Assembly (NCBI GenBank): GCA_014529385.2 | Contig: CM043968.1 | Span: forward strand, 5,471,001-5,535,000 | DNA: 64,000 nt | Reading direction: 5' to 3' | Origin: Adiantum capillus-veneris | Lineage: Eukaryota; Streptophyta; Polypodiopsida; Polypodiales; Pteridaceae | Shown here: positions 9,178 to 19,071 of the stretch, in pieces | How the letters are laid out: each line of letters opens with the position of its first letter | Numbering within the stretch: the stretch's first letter is position 1 | Notes under the pieces: model-generated | Told to the model about the DNA's origin: nothing | Seen by the model: the letters and a program-made list of their open reading frames with translations, nothing else | Database searches by the model: none | Program-made: the position numbers and the translations under genes

Positions 9178-11280
9178 CTAGATTTCCTTGGTGGTGATAG
9201 CAACTCCCGCTCCACTGTCAAGAATAGCTTTGGAAACTACTCCTTGGAATTCTACTGGTAGCATGGTGTTTCCATCTTCTCCCTCGCAATACTCTCCAAC
9301 CTTGTTTAATGGTACTGGCCTAGTGTTTAGTTGAGGCCTGTCCAACTCTTTGATCCCTTCCTGTAGCCTCAAGGTGGGATCTTTTACTCCAAATTTTTCT
9401 AGGCATTTACCTACTGTGGTCCACATGTTTGGTCGTAACCTAAGGAGTTCTGCTAATGTGATTGTGCATGCCACCGGGGTGGACAATAACTCAATCAATC
9501 CTTGCGAATCCATCACTTTGTTAGAAGAAAGTCTTTGAGATGGGATTGCTCTCACTTCAGACTTGGCTTCATACTCTCCGAGGTAAGAGGGTAAAGTTTT
9601 CAACGAGTCTGGTGGGCTGTGCCCCGAACTAATTGACCCCTGGTGTCTCCCTTGTGAATGTATCTCGAAGTTCATTTGTGACCTTGCCTCAAATTCTTCA
9701 ATAGGAGGTAAGATTACATTCTTTTCTTTTCTCGTGCTATTCATGTGTTTACTCATCCTATTAGCCTCGTTGGCCTCACGGATTTGCTTCCACAGATCAT
9801 CTAGACCGTTACAGTCCTTACCCATTTCTGTCAATGTTTTAGGCTGGAACCCGTCACTTGCCTCATCTGTTGTATTTGGTACTATGATAGGCTCTCCTCT
9901 GGACTCATAGGCATTAGTGAGTCTTTCCTTTGTTTCTACTTGTTCCTCTAAAGTTGGTTGGATAGGGGTTGGAGCTGGCGCCTCATGCCAATTTGCAGGT
10001 TTACCCAGTGGGTCTTCCATCAATGATTGAGCTGTTTCGATCATCTTTTTACACATTTCTAACCTTTCTTTTTCTATTTCCACATATGGATAAGTCATCC
10101 ACCTTTGCTCCTGGGTTTGGTTCTTTTTAAGTCTGGCTTCATAAGCTTTTAGAAGCGCATCCAACTGCTCATTTACCTTGTCTTCCAGTACAGATCCTCC
10201 TAATCCTGCACTTTTGGGCTCGGCTATTTCCTTGGGTGCTATGGTTGCTGTGGTGTGTGAACTTAAGCTAGCTAGATCCTCTAACCGCTCTAATCTATCC
10301 TTTGTATGTTTCAACTCCTTGGATAGAGTTGTTTGCTCTCGTTCTTTCCTGGCTTTCATACGCGTCTTTCTAGTTTTCCAAGTACTTTTCTGATTTTTTG
10401 TTTCTAAACTTTGTGCATCGATTTTTGGCTCTTCAACTATGGGTTTGTTCGTCATTCTTTGAGCTTGGGCTCGTGTTACCGCCTGAATAGGTATGATTGT
10501 TTCATTTTCCGACCCTCCACTGGAAGGTACTGCTTCTAGCATGTTCAAGGTGGTTTTTGCTCCTTTTCTCGGGTTTTTAGGGCAATCGGGAATCAAATGA
10601 GTAACTCCACACTCGATGCAATATGCGTTGACTCTAATTATTTTTTCATGAGGACAATCTCTTAGCCAATGGTCTCCACCACACTTGTAGCAGGGTCCCT
10701 TGGGTTGTTGAGGTGCTCCTTGAGCTCCTCTTTGTTGGTATGCATGTCTCTGTCCGCCCATGCCTCCGTTGGCTATGAACAACAATGTTCGTTCATCTAA
10801 GCTATATCTTCCTTCTCCTGCTGCATGTGCTGCTGTTGGTGGTCCTGTACCTCCTATCATGCTCCATGGTTCTAGAGTCAAGGGTTCTTCCGATGGATAA
10901 TAGACAGGGTTTGTCGCATAGCCATTGGGATCTTCATAATATGCATGCATAGGCACCAAAGCCTTATCCTCTAATTCGGTTACGATTGGTGTGTATCTTA
11001 TACCGACTAGTCGTAATCTTGGTTGGGGTGGTTGTTGCCCCAACACCGGTTGTGGTCTTTCTACACCTACAGGTCCTGGTAGGTTGCCTGCTTGATACCT
11101 AGGCATCGGTGGAACTTGAGGAGAAGTTACTGGAGCTTGGGGAGCGTAAGGTCTCTCTCTCACATATCCCTTGTTATAATAACATTCCTCTGTCCCATGG
11201 TTTGTCCATTTTTGTTCAACAGCACACCACTTGGGCTGTTTAGCCTGGGGTTTGGCGTACAAGTTAATCTTTTCTAGCAC
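9178..11280 (-). CDS. gag: Gag C-terminal part (nucleocapsid) and protease start of element A
   Basis: 700 residues. Near residues 195-240 are two CCHC-like knuckles, CYKCGGDHWLRDC and CIECGVTHLIPDC, both C-x2-C-x3-H-x4-C (one residue shorter than the classic knuckle). N-terminal of them is a Pro/Gln-rich segment; C-terminal is a ~400-residue charged coiled-coil-prone linker rich in Glu/Lys. The last residues are the protease active site, AILDSGAGVAITTKEI. The frame stops at TAG (9180-9178); element D reads Trp here (TGG), so the stop is a G-to-A mutation rather than a programmed codon. The Gag-PR region is then continued by the 9141-8200 frame. Confidence 0.85.
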   Translation of the reverse strand: MLEKINLYAKPQAKQPKWCAVEQKWTNHGTEECYYNKGYVRERPYAPQAPVTSPQVPPMPRYQAGNLPGPVGVERPQPVLGQQPPQPRLRLVGIRYTPIVTELEDKALVPMHAYYEDPNGYATNPVYYPSEEPLTLEPWSMIGGTGPPTAAHAAGEGRYSLDERTLLFIANGGMGGQRHAYQQRGAQGAPQQPKGPCYKCGGDHWLRDCPHEKIIRVNAYCIECGVTHLIPDCPKNPRKGAKTTLNMLEAVPSSGGSENETIIPIQAVTRAQAQRMTNKPIVEEPKIDAQSLETKNQKSTWKTRKTRMKARKEREQTTLSKELKHTKDRLERLEDLASLSSHTTATIAPKEIAEPKSAGLGGSVLEDKVNEQLDALLKAYEARLKKNQTQEQRWMTYPYVEIEKERLEMCKKMIETAQSLMEDPLGKPANWHEAPAPTPIQPTLEEQVETKERLTNAYESRGEPIIVPNTTDEASDGFQPKTLTEMGKDCNGLDDLWKQIREANEANRMSKHMNSTRKEKNVILPPIEEFEARSQMNFEIHSQGRHQGSISSGHSPPDSLKTLPSYLGEYEAKSEVRAIPSQRLSSNKVMDSQGLIELLSTPVACTITLAELLRLRPNMWTTVGKCLEKFGVKDPTLRLQEGIKELDRPQLNTRPVPLNKVGEYCEGEDGNTMLPVEFQGVVSKAILDSGAGVAITTKEI

Positions 11281-11313
11281 TTCATCTACAAGCAGCTCTT
11301 GGTTTACAACTAC

Positions 11314-11556
11314 TTATCCTTTCGGTGATGTCTTAGAAGACTTGCTTCCACTTTGTTGTGAAGATGAATCGTCGTCAATGTCCTTGAACTCCCCCTCCTT
11401 GTAGACCGCACAATTGTCCACAAGGTAAGGAGCCTCCTTGGTCAACTCATTCAACGTTGTGCTCCTCTTCATATGTAAGTCTTTCTGGAGATCCGCATTC
11501 CTTAGTCCTTGGATTAATATCAGCATAAGTCTAGACTGAGTTGGCAGCTCTTCCAC
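11314..11556 (-). pseudogene. gag: Gag capsid C-terminal segment of element A
   Basis: Short piece with LILIQGLRNADLQKDLHMKR and LVDNCAVYKEGEF, clearly matching element D at 43165-43400 (LIFIQGLRFVDLQKDFHMKK). This lies between the capsid core and the zinc knuckles. It is bounded by a stop at 11311-11313 and by a frame break towards 11620. Confidence 0.75.
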
Positions 11557-11619
11557 AGGACAAAACTTAACATATCTTTTTAGTCTTAGGACTGCCTTTT
11601 GTACAGATTCCCCATCTTT

Positions 11620-12483
11620 CTATTTGAATTTATGGATTTGTGAGACGGTATTATGAGCTATCCCCCTTTGTGAGAATTCCTCGATAAATTTATCAAACAC
11701 TTCCTCCATATACTCAAAGTCTCTACACTCTACAGAGTCAAACCAAGTGGCAGCATCATCCTCTAGGGTCAGTCCAAAACCTGCAAATTGGGTAGGGAAG
11801 TCTAACACCTCTTCAGCTCTAATTACACGCACAAAGGCTGCTACATGATCTCTTGGGTCTCTGTTTCCTGTGTATTTCTTGTTTACCCATTTTAGCACTT
11901 GAGAAGGTCTAATTCTCCGATGGTCTACAAACCTCATCATTGGATCTCCACGTCCTAATTGATATACCTCCTCAGGTCTTCGGTAGTAGGCTAGTTCCTC
12001 TCCCAGTGGTGCTTCTAAGCCATAATTTCTAACAGTTCTCGCGAGAGATGGTTCATCTCTTCGAACTCGTTCTAAGGGTGGCCCTCCAGGCTCTATTGAC
12101 CCTTGAGTCTTTGGCTTACTCTCTCCTTGATACCTTGAATAGAGTGGTGGTTCTTGCAAATCCCTTAGCCCTCGTGCGGCTTGATAATCATCTTGGCTTC
12201 GGTCTTGTTCCATTGTTGCACTCTGTCGAAGCCATGCCTGCAATGATGGCTGAGTTACTGATTGTTTTTGGTTATTGAATGCATGCGGTCGGGTGGAATG
12301 TGAGGTAGCGTCATAATCTTCTGAAAAAGGATTCGTTGACTTGCTTGGGGTGTATGTGTCTCTTGGCACTTCCTCAAGGCCATATGCTGATGCTCCTGGA
12401 CCTGTTGCCCTTTCTACCTCCTTTGGGAGAATACGTTGGTATTCTCGCCCGTATCTATCAACAAAAACTATACCCTTCCCCAT
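11620..12483 (-). CDS. gag: Gag capsid region of element A
   Basis: 287 residues. The C-terminal ~100 carry a retrotransposon Gag capsid pattern: VLKWVNKKYTGNRDPRDHVA, then FAGFGLTLEDDAATWFDSV and a helix ending FSQRGIAHNTVSQIHKFK. Element B has the same segment (WVRKYSGSRDP, GMTLEGKAWTWFQNI, MGIKHNTVAQIYSFK). The N-terminal ~180 residues are low-complexity (Gln, Arg, Pro). The frame is cut by a stop at 11619. Confidence 0.8.
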   Translation of the reverse strand: MGKGIVFVDRYGREYQRILPKEVERATGPGASAYGLEEVPRDTYTPSKSTNPFSEDYDATSHSTRPHAFNNQKQSVTQPSLQAWLRQSATMEQDRSQDDYQAARGLRDLQEPPLYSRYQGESKPKTQGSIEPGGPPLERVRRDEPSLARTVRNYGLEAPLGEELAYYRRPEEVYQLGRGDPMMRFVDHRRIRPSQVLKWVNKKYTGNRDPRDHVAAFVRVIRAEEVLDFPTQFAGFGLTLEDDAATWFDSVECRDFEYMEEVFDKFIEEFSQRGIAHNTVSQIHKFK

Positions 12484-12637
12484 AGCAGTTTCATAAGAGA
12501 ATAAGCAAAGAACCTTGTCTTTGCTTAATTCATTTGCGTATGGTTCTTTGCTGCGAAAGTAAGCGACTATACCCTCACTCTCATGCTTTTAGATTCCCAC
12601 ATTCTCATTATAAGTTGGAACCCTGGTTGTTTTCTTA

Positions 12638-13060
12638 TCATACATAAAAATATCTCCGGGCCGTGTTTGGTGGCGGTTCTTGAGCTTCTGAAACCATTTT
12701 CCCTTTCGCCACATTATCTCCATATCTGTTGTAATCTTCAGGGTTACTGACTATTAGATAGCGGTTCCCCTTTTTGTCTCGGAATCTATCTCCATCATCA
12801 TGGACTCGAATTATCTCCAATCTCTGTGCTAGCCTCTCTTCAATACAAATGCACTTGTGTCCTCGATAGTCAGAATAGACTAGGGCTCCCCTCGAGTTTG
12901 TTCCTTCTAAGAAGATCACAGTGAGCTTGGAATCATTCAAAGGATTTAGGGAGGTGCTTCCTCCTTGCATTGGTACTTCATAGGTAAAACCTCCTGGCTG
13001 TTGACTACCCATCATGAAGAGATTTGTCTGACGAAGTGTCAGTATCACTACCTTCCTCAA
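12638..13060 (-). CDS. gag: Gag N-terminal domain of element A
   Basis: 140 residues with the conserved-looking core LTVIFLEGTNSRGALVYSDY and DKKGNRYLIVSNPEDYNRYG. Element B reads ILSFYKTNRHGAQVYLDPNE and DRNGTRYVQVENPDVIDKWG in the same order, joined in one frame to its capsid, so this is the Gag N-terminus and not a separate gene. Stops in 12484-12637 separate it from the capsid frame in A. I do not recognise the fold. The true start is uncertain: several ATGs lie between 13060 and 13010. Confidence 0.65.
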   Translation of the reverse strand: MRKVVILTLRQTNLFMMGSQQPGGFTYEVPMQGGSTSLNPLNDSKLTVIFLEGTNSRGALVYSDYRGHKCICIEERLAQRLEIIRVHDDGDRFRDKKGNRYLIVSNPEDYNRYGDNVAKGKMVSEAQEPPPNTARRYFYV

Positions 13061-14820
13061 TAATCGGTGCTAGTGGATCTAGCCTTGCCTAAGTTACACT
13101 CTCCTCGGTGGACACTAAGCTACCTTGGTCACCTGCCACCTTCTGGTCTCTAAAAATGTATCTTCCTGATCTTAAATTCATCAAACTTAGCAATTCAATT
13201 AATCACAAATCCAATCACTCACCTGGCCAAGGATCAATCTCCGCACGACTTCTTGCTTTGTTATTGAATATACCTGTACACAAGCATTTAATTTCGGCAA
13301 TCGAATCAAAGCCTTTATCTTCTAGAGGTTATCTTAGTAATGATTGGTATAACTGGAGAGTTAATCTCAACCACTACTATACTTTATACACTGCTGATGT
13401 TATGGATTAGGTCTGCTATTCTGGAACTGTACTTCCCTCGAATGTTGGTCAATTTACGCGAAAAAGTCTGAATTCAGTCTTTGCTCCATCAAATGGACAA
13501 ACAAGGTCCAAATTCACTTCTAAAAGAAGTTATGAAACCCTTAAGCCAAATGGAATCTCACTGTCTAAGCCCATCCAAATTTTATCTTCAGTAGGTTCCT
13601 GTAGACATCCTACGCGTAGGATGTCTCTAGCTTTGTTTTGCCTGGATTTTTGCACTATGGTTTCCTCTTGATGTGCTGCGTCTACAGCTATTTTTACTTT
13701 TTGATTTGGACACCTATAAGCTGGTCAATGAGTCAGAAATCTGTTCCAACAGCCTGTTATTGATCAGTCTAATCAACTCCAATTTGGACCAAAATTGACC
13801 AGGAGGCTTGCCTCAGGCTATACAACACCTTGCTATGCCCACAGTCAGTTTTTGGCCTCAATTTCTTGCTTTAGACATCCTACACGTAGGATGTCTTTTT
13901 CATCAGAATGGCTTCAAATTCAAAACACAGGCTCCCCTTGAGTTGTTGATCACTTTGGTATACTCAAAATTTGGTTTGGAGTGCAAAATCACACAGAAGA
14001 CATCCTACGCGTAGGATGTCGTTTTGGCTTGTTTGACCCCAGACTTAACCCACAGCTACTCAATATATCATACAAGTCATGCTCATGCAGCCATCTTATG
14101 GTTTTGGTCTTAAAATAATGCTTTGGCACAATTTGGGTAGGATGTCTGGAAATTTCTGTCTATCTATCCTTATCCTGTCAAGATATGGTCAAATTTCTAC
14201 TTTCCAATTGAAATTAGGGTAAACCCCACCTTCTGAACACACTAGTCAACTCAAAATCCCAAAATTCCCACCAGATTCTGGCTTGAAATTAATTTTTTTT
14301 CTGATAGAAATGCTCCTGAAGCTCTGCAACTCTATCAGAAACACTCACAGTAACTTTTGGACTTCACTTCGGCTTTCAAACACACTTTTGCGTCTTTTTG
14401 CATCTTTTATAAACTTGTGATGAATTGACCAAGCAAGTATTTATGCATGAAGTGCTATAGATCCTGAATCATGATGTCCTACTTACTCTACTCCTACTTA
14501 TCATGTGAAATGGTGATAATGGTGTTTTGATTGCTTTTGGGCCTCTCCGGACTCTCAAGATTTCCTCTCACCGCTTCTACCACTCCAATTCCTACTCAAG
14601 AACTCGGCTAATACCTAAAACTATCTTAGTCTACCTATATCTACCTAAGTCGAAGGATCTAGGCTAGAGGATCTAGGCTAGACACACGCTTCCTAGACTC
14701 CCTCTAAGACCTAGAGAGTCCTCCACCCTCTGATCCTATCTAAATGTAAAACGAGACTCTTGGCAAGCCCAAAATCCCTATCCTCAAGGATTAGTTTCGG
14801 TCACCTACCTAAGGTTTTCG
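13061..14820 (-). other. Leader of element A between PBS and gag
   Basis: No coding potential on either strand. It contains the palindrome array (13603-14020, plus a half-site at 14137-14147), a splice-donor-like AG-GTAGGT just after the PBS (cut between 14809 and 14808, also present in D at 43010/43011), a possible acceptor TTGTGTACAG ending at 13274 and a strong donor CCAG-GTGAGT (13223/13222), matched in B by AAAG-GTAAGT (27796/27795). These would allow a leader intron of about 1.5 kb (14808-13274) that removes the palindromes, and a second donor for a subgenomic RNA. Splicing is inferred, not shown. Confidence 0.5.
13603..14020. repeat. Array of 22-24-bp palindromes in the leader of A
   Basis: Three near-perfect palindromes: 13603-13626 (half-site AGACATCCTACG followed by its exact reverse complement), 13873-13896 (same halves, one central mismatch) and 13999-14020 (22 bp, perfect). 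A further half-site lies at 14137-14147, and another in the LTR at 15191-15202. The sequences between them are unrelated or very diverged. In RNA each would form an 11-12-bp hairpin or a self-complementary kissing site. Elements B and D have arrays of the same size with other sequences. Confidence 0.85.
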
Positions 14821-14838
14821 TCCCCGGCAACGGCGCCA
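14821..14838 (-). other. Primer-binding site of A (tRNA-Asp)
   Basis: Minus strand TGGCGCCGTTGCCGGGGA is complementary over 18 bases to the 3' end of plant tRNA-Asp(GTC). It stands 4 bases after the LTR end. The tRNA-Asp primer is typical of Athila-type elements. Confidence 0.92.
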
Positions 14839-14842
14839 ATTT

Positions 14843-15760
14843 TGGACGGATACGCCACGACGGACGTCATCACAGCGAGAACTCACCTAACATATAATGT
14901 CAGCTAAGGACGAAGATCGACCCGCAGGAGCGTGGAAGCAAGCATAAGGTGTCAACCTACACTCGACCGACTCCTAACTAATTTCTACAGAGGTCTCTAC
15001 CAATTGTCTAAGTCACAGCCTTCAAGAGTGCATAAGAGGAAACTTCCTACAACGCTTTCTAGAGCCGAACACCCATCAAACAATCTTGAAACACCATAGA
15101 ACTTGAAGGAGACCCTACTAACACCAATAGGTCTCTCTCCCTAAGGTCTATGAACCAAAACCCCAACCCAAAACACCCGGTGCAAAATCACGTAGGATGT
15201 CTGGCCGAAATTTGCAAGTCTTCGTTTACAAAATCTAAAGTGCCTAATGTGTAGCTCTATTCAATGTGAATGCGTGGATATGCTGCAATGCAAAATCGGA
15301 CAACATGTGCTCACCAAATCACCAGATGAAGCTCGTAGAAGGAGCTCACAAAACCGGACCGTACACGCGCAATGTAGGTATCGACATGTAGCTCTTGTCA
15401 GGGGCAACACACTGCACTTCTCCGCACTCGATTCCGACCACCGGTGCACACGTAGCGTCAAGATGAAGCTCACTCTCTCTCTCATACACAGTACGCTCAC
15501 TCACAGACTTCAAAACTTGTTTTTATAATGACAAAAGGTTTTTATTAAGGTCAAAAAGTGGTATAAATACCTTACAATTCTCAAACCCTAAAGTTCCATA
15601 ATCAACCATCTACTCAATCTAACTATCAAAACTGGGATACAATCTGGAAACTTCTCTAAGCCCCAATATTTACAAGGTGAAAAATCGGGTTTCCTCAATA
15701 AATGAATAATTACAAAAAATGATAATCTTCCGAGTAGTTAGTTTCCGTGGGGTGTGTCCA
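14843..15760 (-). repeat. 5' LTR of element A
   Basis: 918 bp. Bounded by the 5-bp inverted termini TGGAC and GTCCA; the inner end is 4 bp from the PBS and the outer end coincides with the point where pol homology of B stops. Contains a TATA-like GGTATTTATACC (minus strand, about 15571-15560) and the half-palindrome CGTAGGATGTCT at 15191-15202. An alternative outer end at 15770 (TGTTAG) is possible but loses the inverted termini and the B homology. The partner LTR is outside the window. Confidence 0.75.
15560..15571 (-). promoter_or_regulatory. TATA-like box in the LTR of A
   Basis: GGTATTTATACC, about 190 bp inside the LTR from its transcriptional upstream end, a usual place for the U3 promoter of a plant LTR. 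Identified by sequence only. Confidence 0.35.
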
Positions 15761-15796
15761 GCTTCTAACATCCTTGTAAGACCAAGCAAAGATATC

Positions 15797-16325
15797 TCAG
15801 TATTCTTTTAGCAAGCCTAGAAAGAGCTCTTGTTCTTTCTCTGTTAGGTCGTTTGCAATGTAAGCAGGTCTAGGCTCTTCTCCTGGTTCAGCCAGGTCTA
15901 TCTTTTTAGCGTTTTCATGCCCTTTGTAGGACACGGCCTGTTTTCGTATTTCCCTAACAGGTTGTTCAACTATGATTTTTTGATCTTGGAGAGTATACCT
16001 TTTGTAATGGGATGGAACGCTCATTACATCCTTACCATCCTCTTCCGTGGTTTCCATTTTGGTCGTATATATCTCCTTTAGAGTTTTTTTCAACTCTTGA
16101 TATTTCTTTTTCCGCTCAACTCGTGTCATGATTGGCTTCTTATCCTGTTTGTTTACTTGAGTATTCTTCCTTGTTATTCTCGATGTTTTAGACATTTTAG
16201 GATTTTTGTTTGAAGGATATCTATCAATAATTTTGTCCTTGACACAATCATTTGCATCTATCTGCATCAGGAATTGTGTTCTACTGGAGGCTGATGGCAT
16301 ACATCGTGTTTTCCCGTTTCTAATG
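15797..16325 (-). pseudogene. pol: PR-RT linker and start of RT of element B (left part)
   Basis: After the target duplication of C the frame carries FLMQIDANDCVKDKIIDRY, matching the A linker YLMLVKAEDCVKDQISGRF, then a basic stretch and EPGEEPRPAYIANDLTEKEQ with LLKEY, matching ELGEKPQPVYITNDLEPEEE in A. A stop follows LLKEY; the frame then goes on through about ten codons matching FAWSYKD until the LTR of A. The ~20 N-terminal residues read from 16369 belong to the LTR of C and are not part of the gene. Confidence 0.8.
16321..16325. repeat. Target-site duplication of C, left copy (TAATG)
   Basis: TAATG directly before the LTR start TGTAAGG; the same TAATG follows the right LTR at 23449-23453. 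Exact 5-bp duplication. Confidence 0.95.
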
Positions 16326-16983
16326 TGTAAGGTCTCTGACCCCAACCAAAAAGAGCACCCTTGTACCATGAAATGATCATAATGGAAAAAAGTTAGTATT
16401 TTTAGCAGTTTTCTGAATTCTGTCCAGTGCCATGATGTTTAGAATTTTATAAAGCTTCAAAATGTGAATTAAAATAATTTTTGTGAAAATCTTCCAAATA
16501 TAGTAAGTTTTTGGTCACCCGACCCGTTTAGTTTTGACCGTCTCGAAAATCTGCACACGTACCCCGAATTTAAAAAAATGCATTTTCGAATCTCGAGGGA
16601 CTACTAAATATAGCAGGTACTCGGTCCAGTACGCCTTAGTTAGACCTCAGTATAGCAATTTACGGCATCAAAATCCGACTCGTATGGCCCGTTTTAGCCT
16701 AAAACCAATTTTTCATAAAATTGTCCGGGGAGGCACCGGGGGCCCGAGGCTGTGTGGGAACAGGTTTCAGGCCACTCCAGACCAGCTTTAGCAACTAGGG
16801 GGCGCCCTCTTGCCTTGTGGGAGTCTTTGTGAAGCTTCCAATCCAGTCAGAGCCAGTTAACCAAGCCAACTGGACACTTGGTGGGTAGGCAACTAGACTT
16901 GCCATGCTTAACTAGAGAGGCTCTTAGAGGCAAATAGCAACCCATATCGATTTTCATCTTTAGGAGGCCTATTTAAAGGTGTG

Positions 16984-16985
<2 letters not shown>

Positions 16986-17028
<43 letters not shown>
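16986..17028. repeat. CA microsatellite in the LTR of C
   Basis: About 21 CA units followed by TA and a second short CA run. The other three LTRs of this family carry CA/GT tracts of different length at the same place (21364-21420, 47711-47795, 55629-55694). Confidence 0.95.
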
Positions 17029-17030
<2 letters not shown>

Positions 17031-17874
17031 CACACACACACCTTGGGGGAGGTGCTACCGGCACACACAGATTTTCAAGGAGAAGCAAAGGAGGGAAGTG
17101 CTGCCGAATTCTCGTCTTAAGAACTCATTTGGATCATAAAATCGAGACGATTTTCAGCCCCTAATCACGGTAATCATGATTTAATTTATGCTTGTATGTA
17201 AACCTCTTCATCATTCTCTTAATTCCTCGTCTACTATGCTTAATCCTAGCTATAATTCCCAATAGCTGTACTCTAAATATCCATAGTTATACTCCATTAC
17301 ATAATCATCATTCAATTAGCTAAATTATGCAGCCATTCATCATCCTTAACCAACGATTAATGCATGATTAGGAAAGATTCTCCCTCTAGGCAGCATAGTT
17401 AATAAATTGTCAGCCAGTAATAGTGTAGATTTGATGAAATTCATTCTTTTACCACTCAATAGTGTTGTAATTAAATTAAACTCAATCTTCTCCCACATTA
17501 AAATGTGATTAAGGCTGAAAATTAATCCGTCATTAGGCCATTAAGAAGAGAATTTTTTGTCACACATGCTTACGGCAATTCTGCATCTTCATATTGCTCT
17601 AGGAAAATGAATGAGCTTGCCTACTTCATCTCTTTCGCGAATCAATTAGTAAGATTCTGAATTTCTTAATCATCTAAGCCAAGTAATTAACCTTAGAGCC
17701 ATTTCCCATAGGGTAAGTAAAGAATTACCCATAAAATTGCTAGGTCTCGAAGGAAAAATCTAATCTCTTGCCTAAGGAGGATTCTTTAATAATTCTAATC
17801 TTCCATTTGGTTGTTATGATGCTCTCGGACTTTAGCTCTTTTCTTCAAGTTTATCATTTAAAGTAGTGAGTAAA

Positions 17875-18045
17875 ATGGCCCCGGTTAAGAGAACTCGCTT
17901 CGGTGGTGCCCACGACTACGAGGCGGGAACGAGCAATACAAATGGAAAAGGAAAAGCTCCCATGGTCGAACAAGCACCGACTATCTCACGAGCCAATGAC
18001 GAAGAAATGGAAGAGGTAGATCACAGTTTTATTCAAGTTGCTTAA
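17875..18045 (+). CDS. 57-codon ORF inside the 5' LTR of C, candidate first gag exon
   Basis: Starts MAPVKRTRFGG and ends EEMEEVDHSFIQVA; 56 residues, basic start, acidic end. The same frame without stop or indel is present in the 3' LTR (22254-22424) and in both LTRs of F (46657-46827 and 54617-54787), with many substitutions between families. A donor-like GAAGAG-GTAGAT cuts after codon 47 in phase 0 (18015/18016; F has GTAGGT). In F the gag frame begins in phase 0 right after CATCTAG at 52730. The ORF may thus be the Gag N-terminus, joined by splicing across the PBS; C itself has lost the equivalent AG (TTG at 19561-19563) but has another phase-0 candidate, AATGAG ending at 19545. Confidence 0.55.
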   Translation: MAPVKRTRFGGAHDYEAGTSNTNGKGKAPMVEQAPTISRANDEEMEEVDHSFIQVA

Positions 18046-19058
18046 TTTAACATTGCATACGTTTAGCTAGGAATGAACATATCCCCAAACATGTTGGAGA
18101 AATCCGACGGAAACCTCGACAATTGAATTCATTTGTATATTAAAGTCTAAAGTAGGAAAGAAATGATTGACGGATATACTGTTTGCAATAGGAAAGAATG
18201 TCTGCTAGGGAAAATTTAGCTCAGCATGTTCATTCTATTTCCAATGTTGAATTAGTCATGAACCCCCTCCTGATCACAGGGGGCAGAGTTCCTGGTTAAG
18301 GGCTCTTGAACCCATGACTGCTGGTTAAGCGGTGGGAACCCACGTCCGTTGGTTAAGCGGTGGGAATGTCCATGTCGTGCTTTCTATGAGGTGGACATAC
18401 CTAGTTGTATGGGCAGCTAGGCGACAACGGGAGGAGTAAACTCTCGCTGGAGGGGGGATGGTGTACCTCCAGAACATTGGAATTTTAATAAATAAGTTTG
18501 AGTAGAATTTTTACTAGAAATATGTCTTGGTGCCGATTTGCAATATGTTTGAAGGGCTGTCTTAACGAATACTGTGATTCGGAATATAATCAAGGAATCT
18601 TTATGTTGAACAACCAATGTGGTAGTAATTAGGACACACAAGGAAGTGTGAGTGTGGGGGCTTGGCTCAGGTTGCCAATTCCTATGAGAAGGGTGGTCCC
18701 GATTGGTCGGGAACTCTCTGTCCCCATAGTGTTTAATTCGATATTAGTAATACTCATTGCCCCTAGAGCGGTGAAATCTCGAGAGTACGTGCCTCTAAAA
18801 CATGGGGAAAAAGGCACTCGGGGTTTCTCTCCTCTTGGAAGGTGGGTCTTAGGATCGCTAGATGGTTTAAGTACCCTTCCCCTGCGAGGTGGAGCTAGAT
18901 CTCATTGCTAGTAGGCTCGAGCTCGACTTACTTTGTGATGAGAGATCGTCCGCTAGCTGAACCCTAAACCACTTTGTTTGATTCCGCTATAGATCTAATG
19001 GCCACCAGGTTCACCATCAGATCCGCTGTTTGATATGATGGGGTGGGGATATCACACC

Positions 19059-19071
19059 TGGTATCAGAGCC
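19059..19071 (+). other. Primer-binding site of C (initiator tRNA-Met)
   Basis: TGGTATCAGAGCC, complementary to the 3' end of plant initiator tRNA-Met, 2 bp after the LTR. Confidence 0.92.

Larger units (their letters stand above)
1..15760 (-). mobile_element. Element A: Athila/Tat-like Ty3/gypsy retrotransposon, 3' end outside window
   Basis: Order along the minus strand: LTR (15760-14843), tRNA-Asp PBS, 1.75-kb leader, gag, PR, RT, RNase H, integrase, second retropepsin-like domain, basic tail, internal polypurine tract, additional ORF running off the left edge. The tRNA-Asp PBS, the aORF after pol and a single RNase H place it in the OTA (Ogre/Tat/Athila) branch; I cannot assign a named lineage. 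All coding segments are identifiable, but gag, PR/RT and aORF each carry a few stops or frameshifts, so this copy is not autonomous. Its right end interrupts the pol of element B at the codons just before RT, so A inserted into B. The expected 5-bp duplication would be GCTTC at 15761-15765; its partner lies outside the window. Confidence 0.85.
16326..19056 (+). repeat. 5' LTR of element C
   Basis: 2731 bp, begins TGTAAGG and ends CACA, 2 bp before the PBS. Contains a CA microsatellite (16986-17028), a 57-codon ORF (17875-18045) and a short GC-rich repeat region (about 18300-18370, GGTTAAGCGGTGGGAA twice). Relative to the 3' LTR it lacks short segments near 16840 and 18658. Confidence 0.93.

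Noticed and set aside
13603-14020. CRISPR-like array of repeats
   Set aside because: The repeats are palindromes 126-270 bp apart without uniform spacers, in a plant retrotransposon leader; no cas genes.
14821-14838. tRNA-Asp gene fragment
   Set aside because: Only the 18 bases of the PBS match; there is no tRNA body around. The same holds for 29683-29700 and 42981-42998.
15761-15770. LTR of A ending at 15770 (TGTTAG)
   Set aside because: The end at 15760 gives 5-bp inverted termini and leaves the next codons of B pol in place.
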